The notes under the pieces were generated by a model, which was not told the origin of the DNA, did no database searches, and was given only the letters and a program-made list of their open reading frames with translations. From Streptomyces lasiicapitis (GTDB taxonomy: Bacteria; Actinomycetota; Actinomycetes; Streptomycetales; Streptomycetaceae): a stretch of 64,000 nucleotides of DNA. Position 1 is the stretch's first letter; every line of letters begins with the position of its first letter. The position numbers and the translations under genes are program-made. Location of the stretch: the NCBI RefSeq assembly GCF_014646335.1, contig NZ_BMNG01000008.1:140833-204832 (forward strand). Direction: 5' to 3'. Positions 1 to 7,669 of this stretch are shown in pieces.

Positions 1-24
1 GTGGGTCGGGCCTCCGCCATGCAT

Positions 25-119
25 GGGGCTGCGCCCCTCTCCCCGCAATCGGCGCTTCGCGCCTCGTCCTCAAACTCCCCCAAGCTCTTAAAGAGCAGGG
101 GGTACCCCCTCGACGGGCT
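25..119 (+). repeat. Three-hairpin intergenic repeat, copy 1 (interrupted)
   Basis: Diverged copy of the intergenic repeat seen about ten times in this window. Hairpin 1 is GGGGC/GCCCC around TGC, and hairpin 2 is GGCGC/GCGCC around TTC. The conserved CTCGTCCTCAAA follows, but the expected CGCCGGACGGGCT is reached only as CGACGGGCT after about 36 extra bases. Those extra bases form their own inverted repeat (CCCCC...CTCTT / AAGAG...GGGGG). The copy ends at the stop codon of the adjacent kinase gene. Confidence 0.7.
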
Positions 120-1048
120 TAAAAGACCTTCCCCGTCACCGTTACCTTCGGGAGTACGTCCTCGTACACCGCCGCGTCGAACTCGCCCGCGGCCGGAGCC
201 GCGACCGTCGCCGCCGACAGGGCCACCGCGCGGGAGAGGCGGTCCGGCCAGGGCAGGTGGCGGACGAGGCCGGAGAGCAGGCCCGCGACCGCCGAGTCGC
301 CCGCGCCTGTGGGGTTGCCGCGGACGCGGCCGGGCGGGGTGGCGCGCCAGGTGCCCTCGGGGGTGAGGGCGAGCAGGCCCTCGGCGCCGAGTGAGGCGAC
401 GACGGCGTGGGCGCCGCGGCGGCGGGCGTCGCGGGTGGCCTGGGCGGGCTCGTGGGCGCCGGTGAGTTCGGCGAGTTCGTCGGCGTTCGGCTTGACGATG
501 TCGGGACGGGCGGCGACCCCGCGGCGCAGCGGTTCGCCGCTGGTGTCGAGGAGTACGGGTACGGCGGCGGCGCGCGCGGCGCGTATCAGCAGGGCGTACG
601 CGCCCACCGGAACGCCCGGCGGCAGGCTGCCGCACAGGGCCACGGCCGTCACGTCGTCGCCGCTCAGCAACTCCTCGTAGGAGGAGAGGAATCCGGCCCA
701 TTCGGCGGGAGAAACGGTCGGGCCCGGCTCGTTGAGCTGGGTGGTGTCGCCGGTGCGGGCGTCCACGACGGCGAGGGTGCGGCGGGTGGCGCCCGCGACC
801 GGGCGCAGGCCGTCCGTGACGCCGGGCACGCGGGCGAGGTGGTCGCGCAGGGTGCGGCCGGTGTCGCCGCCCGCGAAGCCGGTCACGGTCACCTCGTGGC
901 CGAGCGCGGCGAGCACCCGCGCGACGTTCAGGCCCTTGCCGCCCGCGCGTTCGGTCACCTCGGTGACGCGGTGCGAGGCGTGCGGGGTGAGGGAGGGGAC
1001 TTTGTACGTGATGTCCAGGGCGGCGTTCAGCGTGACCGTGACGATCAC
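119..1048 (-). CDS. PfkB-family sugar(-phosphate) kinase, 1-phosphofructokinase-like
   Basis: Ribokinase-superfamily kinase of 309 residues, closest in motif content to 1-phosphofructokinase/tagatose-6-phosphate kinase; it would phosphorylate a sugar phosphate with ATP in the cytoplasm. The N-terminal signature AGGKGLNVARVLAALG lies at about residues 35-50. The C-terminal catalytic loop NPTGAGDSAVAG (anion hole plus Asp base) lies near residue 245. I chose the GTG at 1048 because GGGGGTGA precedes it and the protein then begins VIVTVTLN, the usual family start; upstream in-frame codons give an unrelated Arg-rich tail. It lies downstream of nagKA on the same strand but beyond a terminator-like hairpin. 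No fructose PTS genes are beside it, so the substrate is open; the amino-sugar neighbours make a hexosamine-derived or tagatose-type substrate possible. Confidence 0.85.
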   Translation of the reverse strand: MIVTVTLNAALDITYKVPSLTPHASHRVTEVTERAGGKGLNVARVLAALGHEVTVTGFAGGDTGRTLRDHLARVPGVTDGLRPVAGATRRTLAVVDARTGDTTQLNEPGPTVSPAEWAGFLSSYEELLSGDDVTAVALCGSLPPGVPVGAYALLIRAARAAAVPVLLDTSGEPLRRGVAARPDIVKPNADELAELTGAHEPAQATRDARRRGAHAVVASLGAEGLLALTPEGTWRATPPGRVRGNPTGAGDSAVAGLLSGLVRHLPWPDRLSRAVALSAATVAAPAAGEFDAAVYEDVLPKVTVTGKVF

Positions 1049-1115
1049 TGCTTCACCCCCGGGACCACGGATCCGCGTGCTGCGTGCGCGTGCGGCTTTC
1101 GGGGCCTGATCATGC

Positions 1116-1156
1116 CAAAAAGAAGGCGGTTGGCCCAGGCCTCGGACCAACCGCCT
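1116..1156 (-). terminator. Rho-independent-like terminator after nagA
   Basis: Read on the minus strand, a 10-bp stem AGGCGGTTGG/CCAACCGCCT is followed by TTCTTTTTGG. It lies 16 bases beyond the nagA stop and before the kinase gene, so it probably separates the nagKA transcript from the downstream kinase. Confidence 0.75.
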
Positions 1157-1171
1157 CTGGTATGGGGCGAA

Positions 1172-2320
1172 TTACGGCTCGATGACCCAATCGCCCTTGC
1201 GCAGCACGCCCTTGAGCGTGAACTCCGCGTCCAGGACCACGATGTCGGCGTCCTTGCCCGACTCCAGCGAGCCGACGCGGTCGTACTGGCCGAGCAGCTT
1301 GGCCGGGTTCGCGGAGATCGCCGCGACGACGTCCTCCACCGGCAGCTTGTCGACGGTCACCGACCGCTTGAACGCGCGGTCCATGGTCAGCGTCGAGCCG
1401 GCGATCGAGCCGCCCTCGGTGAGCCGCGCGACGCCCTCCTTCACCTCGACCTCCAGCGGGCCGAGCAGGTAGGTGCCGTCGCCGAAGCCCGCCGCGTCCA
1501 TGGCGTCCGTGATGAGGGCGACGCGGCCCGCGCCCGCGTGGTGGAAGGCCAGCTCGAAGGCTGCCGGGTGCAGATGCGTGCCGTCGTTGATCAGCTCGAC
1601 GGTGATCCGCTCGTCCTCCAGGAGGGCGGCGATGGGGCCGGGGGCGCGGTGGCCGAGGCCGGGCATCGCGTTGTAGAGGTGCGTGGCGACGGTGGCGCCC
1701 GCGTCGATGGCGGCCTTCGTCTGCTCGTACGTGGCGTCCGTGTGGCCGATCGCCGCGATCACGCCGTGCTCGGCGAGCAGGCGTACGGAGTCGATGCCGC
1801 CGGGGAGTTCGGCGGCGAGGGTGACCATGCGGGCGTGGCCGCGGGCCGCGTCGATGAGCTTGCGGACCTCCGCCGGGTCCGGGTGGCGCAGCAGGGCCTC
1901 GCTGTGGGCGCCCTTGCGGCAGGGGGAGATGAAGGGGCCCTCGAAGTGGACGCCCGCGATGTCGCCCTGCTCGGCGAGCTCGGAGAGCAGGCCCGCGCGC
2001 TGGGCGAGGGCGTCCATGTCGTCGGTGACCGTCGAGGCCACGACGGTGGTGGTGCCGTGCAGGCGGTGCGTCTGTACGCCCTGCAGGATGTCCTCGGCGG
2101 TGCCGCTGGTGAAGGACGCGCCGCCGCCGCCGTGGTTGTGGATGTCGACGAAGCCGGGGACCAGCCAGTGGCCGGTGAGGTCGATCGTCTCGATGGCTTC
2201 TGCGTCCGCGGGAGCGCTCCCCGCGATGCGGCCGGTGTCCGAGACGATCACGCGGCCGTTCGGGACGGTCCCGGTGGGCAGTACCACCTGAGCACCGGCG
2301 AGCACCTTGCTAGTGGCCAT
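1172..2320 (-). CDS. nagA: N-acetylglucosamine-6-phosphate deacetylase NagA
   Basis: Removes acetate from GlcNAc-6-phosphate to give glucosamine-6-phosphate, the committed step of GlcNAc catabolism in the cytoplasm. The amidohydrolase fold is shown by the metal site HNH at residues 61-63 inside FVDIHNHGGGG. HFEGPFIS follows near residue 125 (metal-ligand Glu), then HLYNAM near 205 and LITDAMDAAG near 265 (catalytic Asp). The length of 382 residues is normal. The ATG at 2320 shares its A with the TGA of nagK (TGATG), so the two genes should be translationally coupled. DasR-like sites lie upstream of nagK, so control by the GlcNAc regulator is expected. Confidence 0.96.
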   Translation of the reverse strand: MATSKVLAGAQVVLPTGTVPNGRVIVSDTGRIAGSAPADAEAIETIDLTGHWLVPGFVDIHNHGGGGASFTSGTAEDILQGVQTHRLHGTTTVVASTVTDDMDALAQRAGLLSELAEQGDIAGVHFEGPFISPCRKGAHSEALLRHPDPAEVRKLIDAARGHARMVTLAAELPGGIDSVRLLAEHGVIAAIGHTDATYEQTKAAIDAGATVATHLYNAMPGLGHRAPGPIAALLEDERITVELINDGTHLHPAAFELAFHHAGAGRVALITDAMDAAGFGDGTYLLGPLEVEVKEGVARLTEGGSIAGSTLTMDRAFKRSVTVDKLPVEDVVAAISANPAKLLGQYDRVGSLESGKDADIVVLDAEFTLKGVLRKGDWVIEP

Positions 2321-3336
2321 CAGGTGGTTACCTCCGGGGAGTCGGGGATGGGGGTTCTGTCGGGTTCGCCGGTGACGGGTCCGTCGGTGAGCGGTCCGCC
2401 GGTGACGGGTTCGTCGGTGTCGAGCAGGTCCCACGCGAGCAGGCCCGCGCCCAGGCAGCCCGCCGCGTCGCCGAGTGCGGCCGGGACGATCTCGGGCAGC
2501 GTCTGGAACTGGACCACGCGGGAGGCGACCGCCGCGCGCAGCGGTGTGAACAAGGTTTCCCCGGCCTCCGCCAGGCCGCCACCGATGATCAGGGTGTGCG
2601 GGTCCAGCAGAGTGAGGGCCGTGAGCAGGCCGTCCGCGAGGGCGTCGACCGCGTTCTGCCAGACGTCCAGGGCGCGCGGGTCGCCGGAGCGGACGGCCTT
2701 CGCGCAGTCCGCGGCGTCCGCGGCCGGGTCGCCGCTCGCCTTCGCCCAGGCCTCGCTCACCGCGGACGCGGAGGCCAGGCGCTCCAGGCAGCCGCGCTGG
2801 CCGCAGCCGCAGGGCGGGCCGCCGGGGCGTACGACGATGTGGCCGATCTCGCCGGCCGAGCCGTGCGCGCCGGGCTCGATGGCGCCGTCGATGCCGATGG
2901 CGCCCGCGATGCCGGTGCCCAGCGGCACGAACAGGAAGCGGTCGGCGCCCTTGCCCGCGCCGAGGCGGCCCTCGGCGAGGCCGCCGGTGCGCACGTCGTG
3001 GCCGAGCGCCACGGGGATGCCCTCCAGGCGGGTGCTGAGGAGTTCGCGCAGGGGTACGTCGTTCCAGCCCAGGTTGGCCGCGTACACCGCCACGCCGTTC
3101 TCGGCGTCGACGATGCCGGGGACGGCTACGCCCGCCGCCGCGGCGGGTTCGCCGAGGTGGGCGAGGCCGTGGGCGCGGAGGTCGGCCGCGAAGCCGAGGA
3201 TCGACTCCACTACCGCGTCGGCGCCGCGGTCCCGACCGGTCGGGCGGCGGGCCTCGTGGAGCAGCGTGCCGTCCGCCCCGACCAGGGCGGCCTTCATTCC
3301 TGTGCCGCCCACGTCCAGGGCGATGACATGTCTCAC
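2320..3336 (-). CDS. nagK: N-acetylglucosamine kinase NagK (ROK family)
   Basis: ROK-family kinase of 338 residues that phosphorylates intracellular GlcNAc (for example from chitin) to GlcNAc-6-P for NagA. The phosphate-binding DVGGTG is at residues 8-13. The ROK zinc motif CGCGQRGCLE is near residue 180, preceded by GEIGHIVV with the usual zinc-ligand His. The start is GTG at 3336. The last 35 or so residues are a low-complexity tail of alternating TDEPVTGGP/TDGPVTGEP units not needed for the fold, encoded by imperfect repeats at about 2350-2420. It is first gene of the nagK-nagA operon, with a dre-like element 27 bases upstream of the start. Confidence 0.93.
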   Translation of the reverse strand: MRHVIALDVGGTGMKAALVGADGTLLHEARRPTGRDRGADAVVESILGFAADLRAHGLAHLGEPAAAAGVAVPGIVDAENGVAVYAANLGWNDVPLRELLSTRLEGIPVALGHDVRTGGLAEGRLGAGKGADRFLFVPLGTGIAGAIGIDGAIEPGAHGSAGEIGHIVVRPGGPPCGCGQRGCLERLASASAVSEAWAKASGDPAADAADCAKAVRSGDPRALDVWQNAVDALADGLLTALTLLDPHTLIIGGGLAEAGETLFTPLRAAVASRVVQFQTLPEIVPAALGDAAGCLGAGLLAWDLLDTDEPVTGGPLTDGPVTGEPDRTPIPDSPEVTT

Positions 3337-3362
3337 GGGGACAGTGTCGCGTGTGACCCGCG

Positions 3363-3378
3363 AGAGGTCTAGTCCACA
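3363..3378. promoter_or_regulatory. DasR-like operator (dre) upstream of nagK
   Basis: On the minus strand it reads TGTGGACTAGACCTCT, matching 12 of 16 positions of the DasR consensus ACTGGTCTAGACCACT, including the rare CTAGACC core. It sits 27-42 bases before the nagK start, where repressor binding would block the promoter. DasR control of nag genes is established in S. coelicolor; the site here is inferred by eye. Confidence 0.7.
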
Positions 3379-3431
3379 TGCTCTGGCCCCTGGGCCTTGG
3401 GCGGTGCTTCTGGGCCGACCCCGTCACGTAA

Positions 3432-3499
3432 CCAGGGGGCTCCGCCCCCTGGACCCCCGATCGGCCTGGACGGCCTCGTCCTCAAACGCCGGACGGGCT
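3432..3499 (+). repeat. Three-hairpin intergenic repeat, copy 2
   Basis: Full-length copy. Hairpin 1 arms are CCAGGGGGC and GCCCCCTGG around TCC. Hairpin 2 is GGCC/GGCC. Hairpin 3 is CGTCC/GGACG closing the conserved loop TCAAACGCC, ending in GGGCT. It lies between the divergent nagK and solute-binding genes. Confidence 0.85.
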
Positions 3500-3563
3500 A
3501 AAACACTCCAGCCGCACCGGCAAGGGGCCAGTTTCACCAAGGCCGTTGCAGAAGTGATACTCG

Positions 3564-3579
3564 GGTGGTGTAGACCTTG
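3564..3579. promoter_or_regulatory. Second DasR-like operator, upstream of the sugar-binding lipoprotein gene
   Basis: GGTGGTGTAGACCTTG matches 10 of 16 dre positions (core TGGTnTAGACC). It lies 58 bases before the GTG start of the binding-protein gene. It is weaker than the nagK site because the central CTAG is GTAG. Confidence 0.45.
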
Positions 3580-3636
3580 TGTCGGGACGCGGGGGAAACT
3601 CGCAGTTCAGCAAGGAACGACGAGGGTGGGACAGCA

Positions 3637-4908
3637 GTGCAGCGGCGCGTGACAGGTCTGACCGCGGCGGTGGCCGCGCTGAGCATGACGGCACTGCTCG
3701 CCGGCTGCGGCGGCGACTCGGGCGACTCCGGTGACGTCACCCTCAAGCTCGTGGCGGCCGACTACGGCGACTCCTCGACCAACAGCTCCAAGAAGTACTG
3801 GGCCGCGCTGACCAAGAAGTTCGAGGCCGAGAACCCGAACATCAAGGTCGACGTGAGCGTCTACTCCTGGACGGACGTCGACCGCAAGGTCAAGGAGATG
3901 GTGAAGGACGGGAACGCCCCCGACCTCGCCCAGATCGGCGCGTACGCCGACTACGCCGCGCAGGACAAGCTGTACAGCGCCGACGACCTGCTCTCCATCC
4001 CCACCCAGGCCGACTTCCTCGCCCCCCTCTCGAAGGCCGGCGAGGTGAACCGCGTGCAGTACGGCATGCCGTTCGCCGCGTCCACGCGTCTGCTCTTCTA
4101 CAACGAGAAGCTGTTCAAGAGCGCCGGCATCAAGCCCCCGCAGAGCTGGTCCGAGCTGCAGTCCGCCGCGCAGAAGCTGAAGTCGCGCGGCGTGAAGATC
4201 CCGTTCGCGCTGCCGCTCGGCCCTGAGGAGGCGCAGGCCGAGACGATGCAGTGGCTGCTCAGCGGTGGCGGTGGCTACACCGACAACGTCGATTCGTACG
4301 CCATCGACTCCAAGCAGAACATCAGCACCTTCGAGTGGCTGAAGGACGAGCTGGTCGGCAAGGGCCTCACCGGCCCGACCGCGCCCGCCGAGCTGGACCG
4401 CGCCGAGGCCTTCGCGGCCTTCACGCGCGGTGATGTCGGCATGCTCAACGGCCACCCGACGCTGATGCAGATGTCGGCCAAGAAGGGCCTGAAGTACGGC
4501 ATGGTGCCGATGCCCGGCATCAACGGCAAGGCCCAGTCCACTATGGGCGTCGCCGACTGGATGATGGCCTTCAAGCAGAACGGCAACCGCAAGGAGATCG
4601 GCGACTTCCTCGACTTCGTCTACTCCAAGAAGAACGTCCTCGACTTCTCGCGGGAGTACGACCTGCTGCCCGTGACGACGTCGGCGTCGCAGGAGATGGC
4701 GGGCGACAAGAAGGACGCGGCGAAGCTCGGCGAGTTCCTGAAGGAGCTGCCGACCTCGCAGCTCTACCCCGTCGGCAAGGTGTCGTGGGCGCAGGTGTCC
4801 GTGCAGGTCAAGAAGTACATCGGCAAGACCGTCGGCCCGAACGGCAACCCCAAGGCCATCCTCGGCCAGATCGAGTCGAAGGCGGCCGCGGAGGAGAACG
4901 CGCAGTAG
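3637..4908 (+). CDS. Extracellular sugar-binding lipoprotein (CUT1-type ABC binding protein)
   Basis: Family-1 solute-binding protein of 423 residues, predicted to be anchored outside the membrane by a lipidated cysteine and to bind an oligosaccharide or amino sugar. The GTG at 3637 (GAGGGTGGG upstream) gives a textbook lipoprotein signal: basic VQRR, a hydrophobic stretch, then lipobox LAGC with Cys24. The mature protein has the mixed Lys/Asp-rich, Trp- and Tyr-containing lobes typical of the family (e.g. YGMPFAASTRLLFYNEKLF). No permease or ATPase genes adjoin it, so it is an orphan that would need a transporter encoded elsewhere. The dre-like site upstream and divergent nagK suggest a GlcNAc or chito-oligosaccharide ligand, but that is inference. 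Confidence 0.88.
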   Translation: MQRRVTGLTAAVAALSMTALLAGCGGDSGDSGDVTLKLVAADYGDSSTNSSKKYWAALTKKFEAENPNIKVDVSVYSWTDVDRKVKEMVKDGNAPDLAQIGAYADYAAQDKLYSADDLLSIPTQADFLAPLSKAGEVNRVQYGMPFAASTRLLFYNEKLFKSAGIKPPQSWSELQSAAQKLKSRGVKIPFALPLGPEEAQAETMQWLLSGGGGYTDNVDSYAIDSKQNISTFEWLKDELVGKGLTGPTAPAELDRAEAFAAFTRGDVGMLNGHPTLMQMSAKKGLKYGMVPMPGINGKAQSTMGVADWMMAFKQNGNRKEIGDFLDFVYSKKNVLDFSREYDLLPVTTSASQEMAGDKKDAAKLGEFLKELPTSQLYPVGKVSWAQVSVQVKKYIGKTVGPNGNPKAILGQIESKAAAEENAQ

Positions 4909-4946
4909 CGGGGTGCGGGGGGCGGGGCGGGGATAGCGTGGACGGC

Positions 4947-5216
4947 ATGACGGACGACGGTCTCTCCGGAGGCGACCACCTCTCCGCCGAAGACGGCCTC
5001 TCCGCGCGTGCCGAGGCGGTGCTCGCGCTGGAGCGGCGCAACTGGGCCGGGCCCGGTGCCAAGGAGCGGGCCATCCGCGAGGAGCTCGGCCTCGCTCCCG
5101 TCCGCTACTACCAGATCCTCAACGCCCTCCTCGACGACGCGCGCGCCCTCGCCCACGATCCGGTCACCGTGAACCGACTGCGACGGGTTCGGGAGGCGCG
5201 GCGCGCCGAGCGTTGA
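4947..5216 (+). CDS. Small DUF3263-type protein (putative HTH)
   Basis: 89-residue soluble protein. The segment AVLALERRNWAGPGAKERAI followed by RYYQILNALLDD is the signature I associate with the actinobacterial DUF3263 family: short proteins with a helix-turn-helix-like core and no proven function. The basic C-terminus (RLRRVREARRAER) fits nucleic-acid binding. ATG at 4947 is used here; an in-frame GTG at 4938 sits at a better distance from GGCGGGGA and may be the real start. It ends 15 bases before otsB and may be co-transcribed with it. Confidence 0.8.
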   Translation: MTDDGLSGGDHLSAEDGLSARAEAVLALERRNWAGPGAKERAIREELGLAPVRYYQILNALLDDARALAHDPVTVNRLRRVREARRAER

Positions 5217-5231
5217 CGTTATGGTCGGGCC

Positions 5232-6104
5232 ATGGGTGACCCGACGCACTCCTCCCCGACGCACTCCTCCCCGACGTTGCCGCAGCCGCTGACGCCCGCC
5301 GGGCGGGACGGGCTCGCCGCGATCCTTTCCCGGCCCGAACGCGCCGTGATCGCCCTCGACTTCGACGGGACGCTGGCGGCGATCGTGCCCGACCCGGAAC
5401 GGGCGCGGGCCCACCCGGGCGCGGTGCCCGCGCTCGCCGCGCTCGCGCCGAAGGTCCGCTCCGTCGCCGTCGTCACGGGGCGGCCCGCCAGCGTCGCCGT
5501 GCGGTACGGCGGGCTCGCCGGGGTGCCAGGCCTTGAGCACCTGGTCGTGCTCGGGCACTACGGCGCGGAGCGGTGGGACGCCGTCAGCACGATCGTGCAG
5601 GCCGCGGACCCGCACCCCGGGGTCGCCGCGGTGCGTGCGGAGCTTCCCGGGTTCCTGGACGCGATCGGCGCGTGGCGTGGCACGTGGATCGAGGAGAAGG
5701 GGCGGGCCGTCGCGGTCCACACGCGCCGCGCGCGTGACCCGCAGGCCGCGTTCGACGCCCTGCGCGGACCGCTGGGCGAGCTGGCCGCACGCCACGGCCT
5801 CATCGTCGAACCGGGGCGCCTCGTCCTGGAGTTGCGGCCCCCCGGCGTCGACAAGGGTGTGGCTCTGGTCGACTACGTACGTGAGATGGGCGCCGAGTCC
5901 GTCCTGTACGCCGGAGACGACCTGGGGGACATCCCCGCTTTCGCCGCCGTGGAAAAGCTCCGTACCGACGGCGAGGTCCGGGGCCTGTTGGTGTGCAGCG
6001 GAAGCCCAGAGGTCACCGAACTCGCAGACCGGGCCGACCTGGTCGTGGACGGCCCCCGGGGCGTGGTCGCCCTCCTCGCAGCTCTGGCCACCCAACTCCC
6101 TTGA
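5232..6104 (+). CDS. otsB: Trehalose-6-phosphate phosphatase OtsB
   Basis: HAD-superfamily phosphatase of 290 residues converting trehalose-6-phosphate to trehalose, an osmo- and desiccation protectant. Motif I DFDGTLAAI (nucleophile and acid Asp) is near residue 44, motif II VVTGRPA near 81, and the C-terminal GVDKGVAL and YAGDDLGD (motif IV Mg ligands) near 200 and 222. The first 15 residues contain THSSPTHSSPT, encoded by a perfect 15-bp tandem duplication at 5243-5272. No clear ribosome site precedes the ATG. It is convergent with otsA, its pathway partner, with only 27 bases between. Confidence 0.93.
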   Translation: MGDPTHSSPTHSSPTLPQPLTPAGRDGLAAILSRPERAVIALDFDGTLAAIVPDPERARAHPGAVPALAALAPKVRSVAVVTGRPASVAVRYGGLAGVPGLEHLVVLGHYGAERWDAVSTIVQAADPHPGVAAVRAELPGFLDAIGAWRGTWIEEKGRAVAVHTRRARDPQAAFDALRGPLGELAARHGLIVEPGRLVLELRPPGVDKGVALVDYVREMGAESVLYAGDDLGDIPAFAAVEKLRTDGEVRGLLVCSGSPEVTELADRADLVVDGPRGVVALLAALATQLP

Positions 6105-6131
6105 CCTTCGGCGCAGTTGTTCCGGCCGCGA

Positions 6132-7547
6132 TTAGGGGGCGGTCAGGGCCTGCAACTGGTCCAGGAACCACTGGGACGGGGGGAGGGACGTGGCGGACGC
6201 GGCCAGGCGCTTCGTGCGTTCGGCGCGTTCCGCCGAGGGCATGGTGAGCGCTGTGTGCAGGGCCTGTGCCGTGCCGGACACGTCGTACGGATTCACGACC
6301 AGCGCGTCATCGCCGAGCTCCTCGAAGGCCCCGGCCTCCCGGGACAGCACCAGGGCGCACCCTTCGTCGGAGACGACCGGCACCTCCTTGGCGACCAGGT
6401 TCATCCCGTCCCGGATGGGGTTGACGAGGGCCACGTCGGCGAGCCGGTACGCGGCGAGAGAGCGCGCGAAGTCGTCCTTGACGTGGAGGATGACGGGCAT
6501 CCAACTGTCAGTGCCGTACGCGGAGTTGATGGCGGAGGCGACCCGGGAGACCTCCGCCGTGTAGTCGCGGTACACCGCGAGGTCCTGCCGCGAGGGGTAG
6601 GCGAACGCGACGTGCACGACCCGCTCCCGCCACTCCGGCCGCTCATCGAGGAGCAGCCGGTACGCGTGCAGCCCGCGGACGATGTTCTTGGACAGCTCGG
6701 TCCGGTCCACGCGGACGACGACCTTCCGGGTCCCGTCGCCCCCGATCTGCTCCCGCAGCGCGGCAAGCCGCTCCTCGACGTCCGCCCGCCGCGACCGCTC
6801 CCGCAGGAAGTCCGCGTCGGCCCCGAGCCCGTGCACCCCGATCCGCGTCCCCGACGTACCCCCGAGCACCGCCACGCAGCACGCGGTGAACGCGTCCGCC
6901 CACCGCCCGGTGAGGAACCCGAGCCGGTCCGCGCCGAGCATCCCGCGAAGGAGCCGCTCGGCGATGTCGTCCGGCAGCATCCGGAAGTAGTCGACGGGCG
7001 CCCACGGGGTGTGCGAGAAGTGCCCGATGCGCAGGTCGGCGCGGAGTTCGCGCAGCATGCCGGGGACGAGGGCCAGGTGGTAGTCCTGCACGAGGACGGC
7101 CGCCCCCGGCCCGGCGCTCTCCGCCAGGGCCTCGGCGAACGCCCGGTTGTAGGCCTCGTACGAAGCCCACTGCGCCCGGAACTCCGGCCCGAACGCGGGC
7201 TCCAGGGGCGTCTGGTAGAGCATGTGGTGCACGAACCACAGCACCGAGTTCGCGACGCCGTTGTACGCGTCGGCGTGCACGGCGGCGTCGATGTCGAGCA
7301 TCCGCACGCCCGGCTCGCCGACCCCGCGCCGCACGGCCTCCCGGTCGCCCTCGCCGAGGGCCGAGCACACCCACAGGGCGTCGGCGTCGTCCCCGATGGC
7401 GCTGAGCCCGGAGACGAGCCCGCCGCCGCCCCGCTTGGCGTCGAGCGTCCCGTCGTCACCGAGGGAGTACGTCACCGGACCGCGGTTGGACGCGACCAGG
7501 ACCTGGGCGCCGGCCCGCGTCACGCTGTGGGAAGCCTCGGAAACCAT
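6132..7547 (-). CDS. otsA: Trehalose-6-phosphate synthase OtsA (GT20)
   Basis: Glycosyltransferase of 471 residues that joins a nucleotide-activated glucose to glucose-6-phosphate. Family landmarks: VASNRGPVTYSLG at the N-terminus, GGGGLVSGL (donor phosphate loop), VQDYHLALVPGMLR, GHFSHTPW (acceptor loop), and the C-terminal NPIRDGMNLVAKE donor-binding motif. The usual RxDxxKG is replaced by VRVDRTELSKNIVRG, a variation that I believe is common in this actinobacterial branch. The next gene on the same strand upstream is gpgS, 122 bases away. Confidence 0.92.
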   Translation of the reverse strand: MVSEASHSVTRAGAQVLVASNRGPVTYSLGDDGTLDAKRGGGGLVSGLSAIGDDADALWVCSALGEGDREAVRRGVGEPGVRMLDIDAAVHADAYNGVANSVLWFVHHMLYQTPLEPAFGPEFRAQWASYEAYNRAFAEALAESAGPGAAVLVQDYHLALVPGMLRELRADLRIGHFSHTPWAPVDYFRMLPDDIAERLLRGMLGADRLGFLTGRWADAFTACCVAVLGGTSGTRIGVHGLGADADFLRERSRRADVEERLAALREQIGGDGTRKVVVRVDRTELSKNIVRGLHAYRLLLDERPEWRERVVHVAFAYPSRQDLAVYRDYTAEVSRVASAINSAYGTDSWMPVILHVKDDFARSLAAYRLADVALVNPIRDGMNLVAKEVPVVSDEGCALVLSREAGAFEELGDDALVVNPYDVSGTAQALHTALTMPSAERAERTKRLAASATSLPPSQWFLDQLQALTAP

Positions 7548-7669
7548 GTGCCGAAACCTAGCCGCTCTCGGAAACGCTCAAACGTACGTCCATGGAACGT
7601 CACATCACTGCCCGAGCGGGCCGTATACAGCGGCGTACGACGGCATGCGGCGGCGCGCTGGGTGAGGCC

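Noticed and set aside
407..3652. Very long plus-strand open frame of over 1000 codons across the kinase-nagA-nagK region
   Set aside because: Composition is Arg/Ala/Gly-rich with no domain, and it is antisense to three genes with full catalytic motifs; long antisense frames are expected at this GC content.
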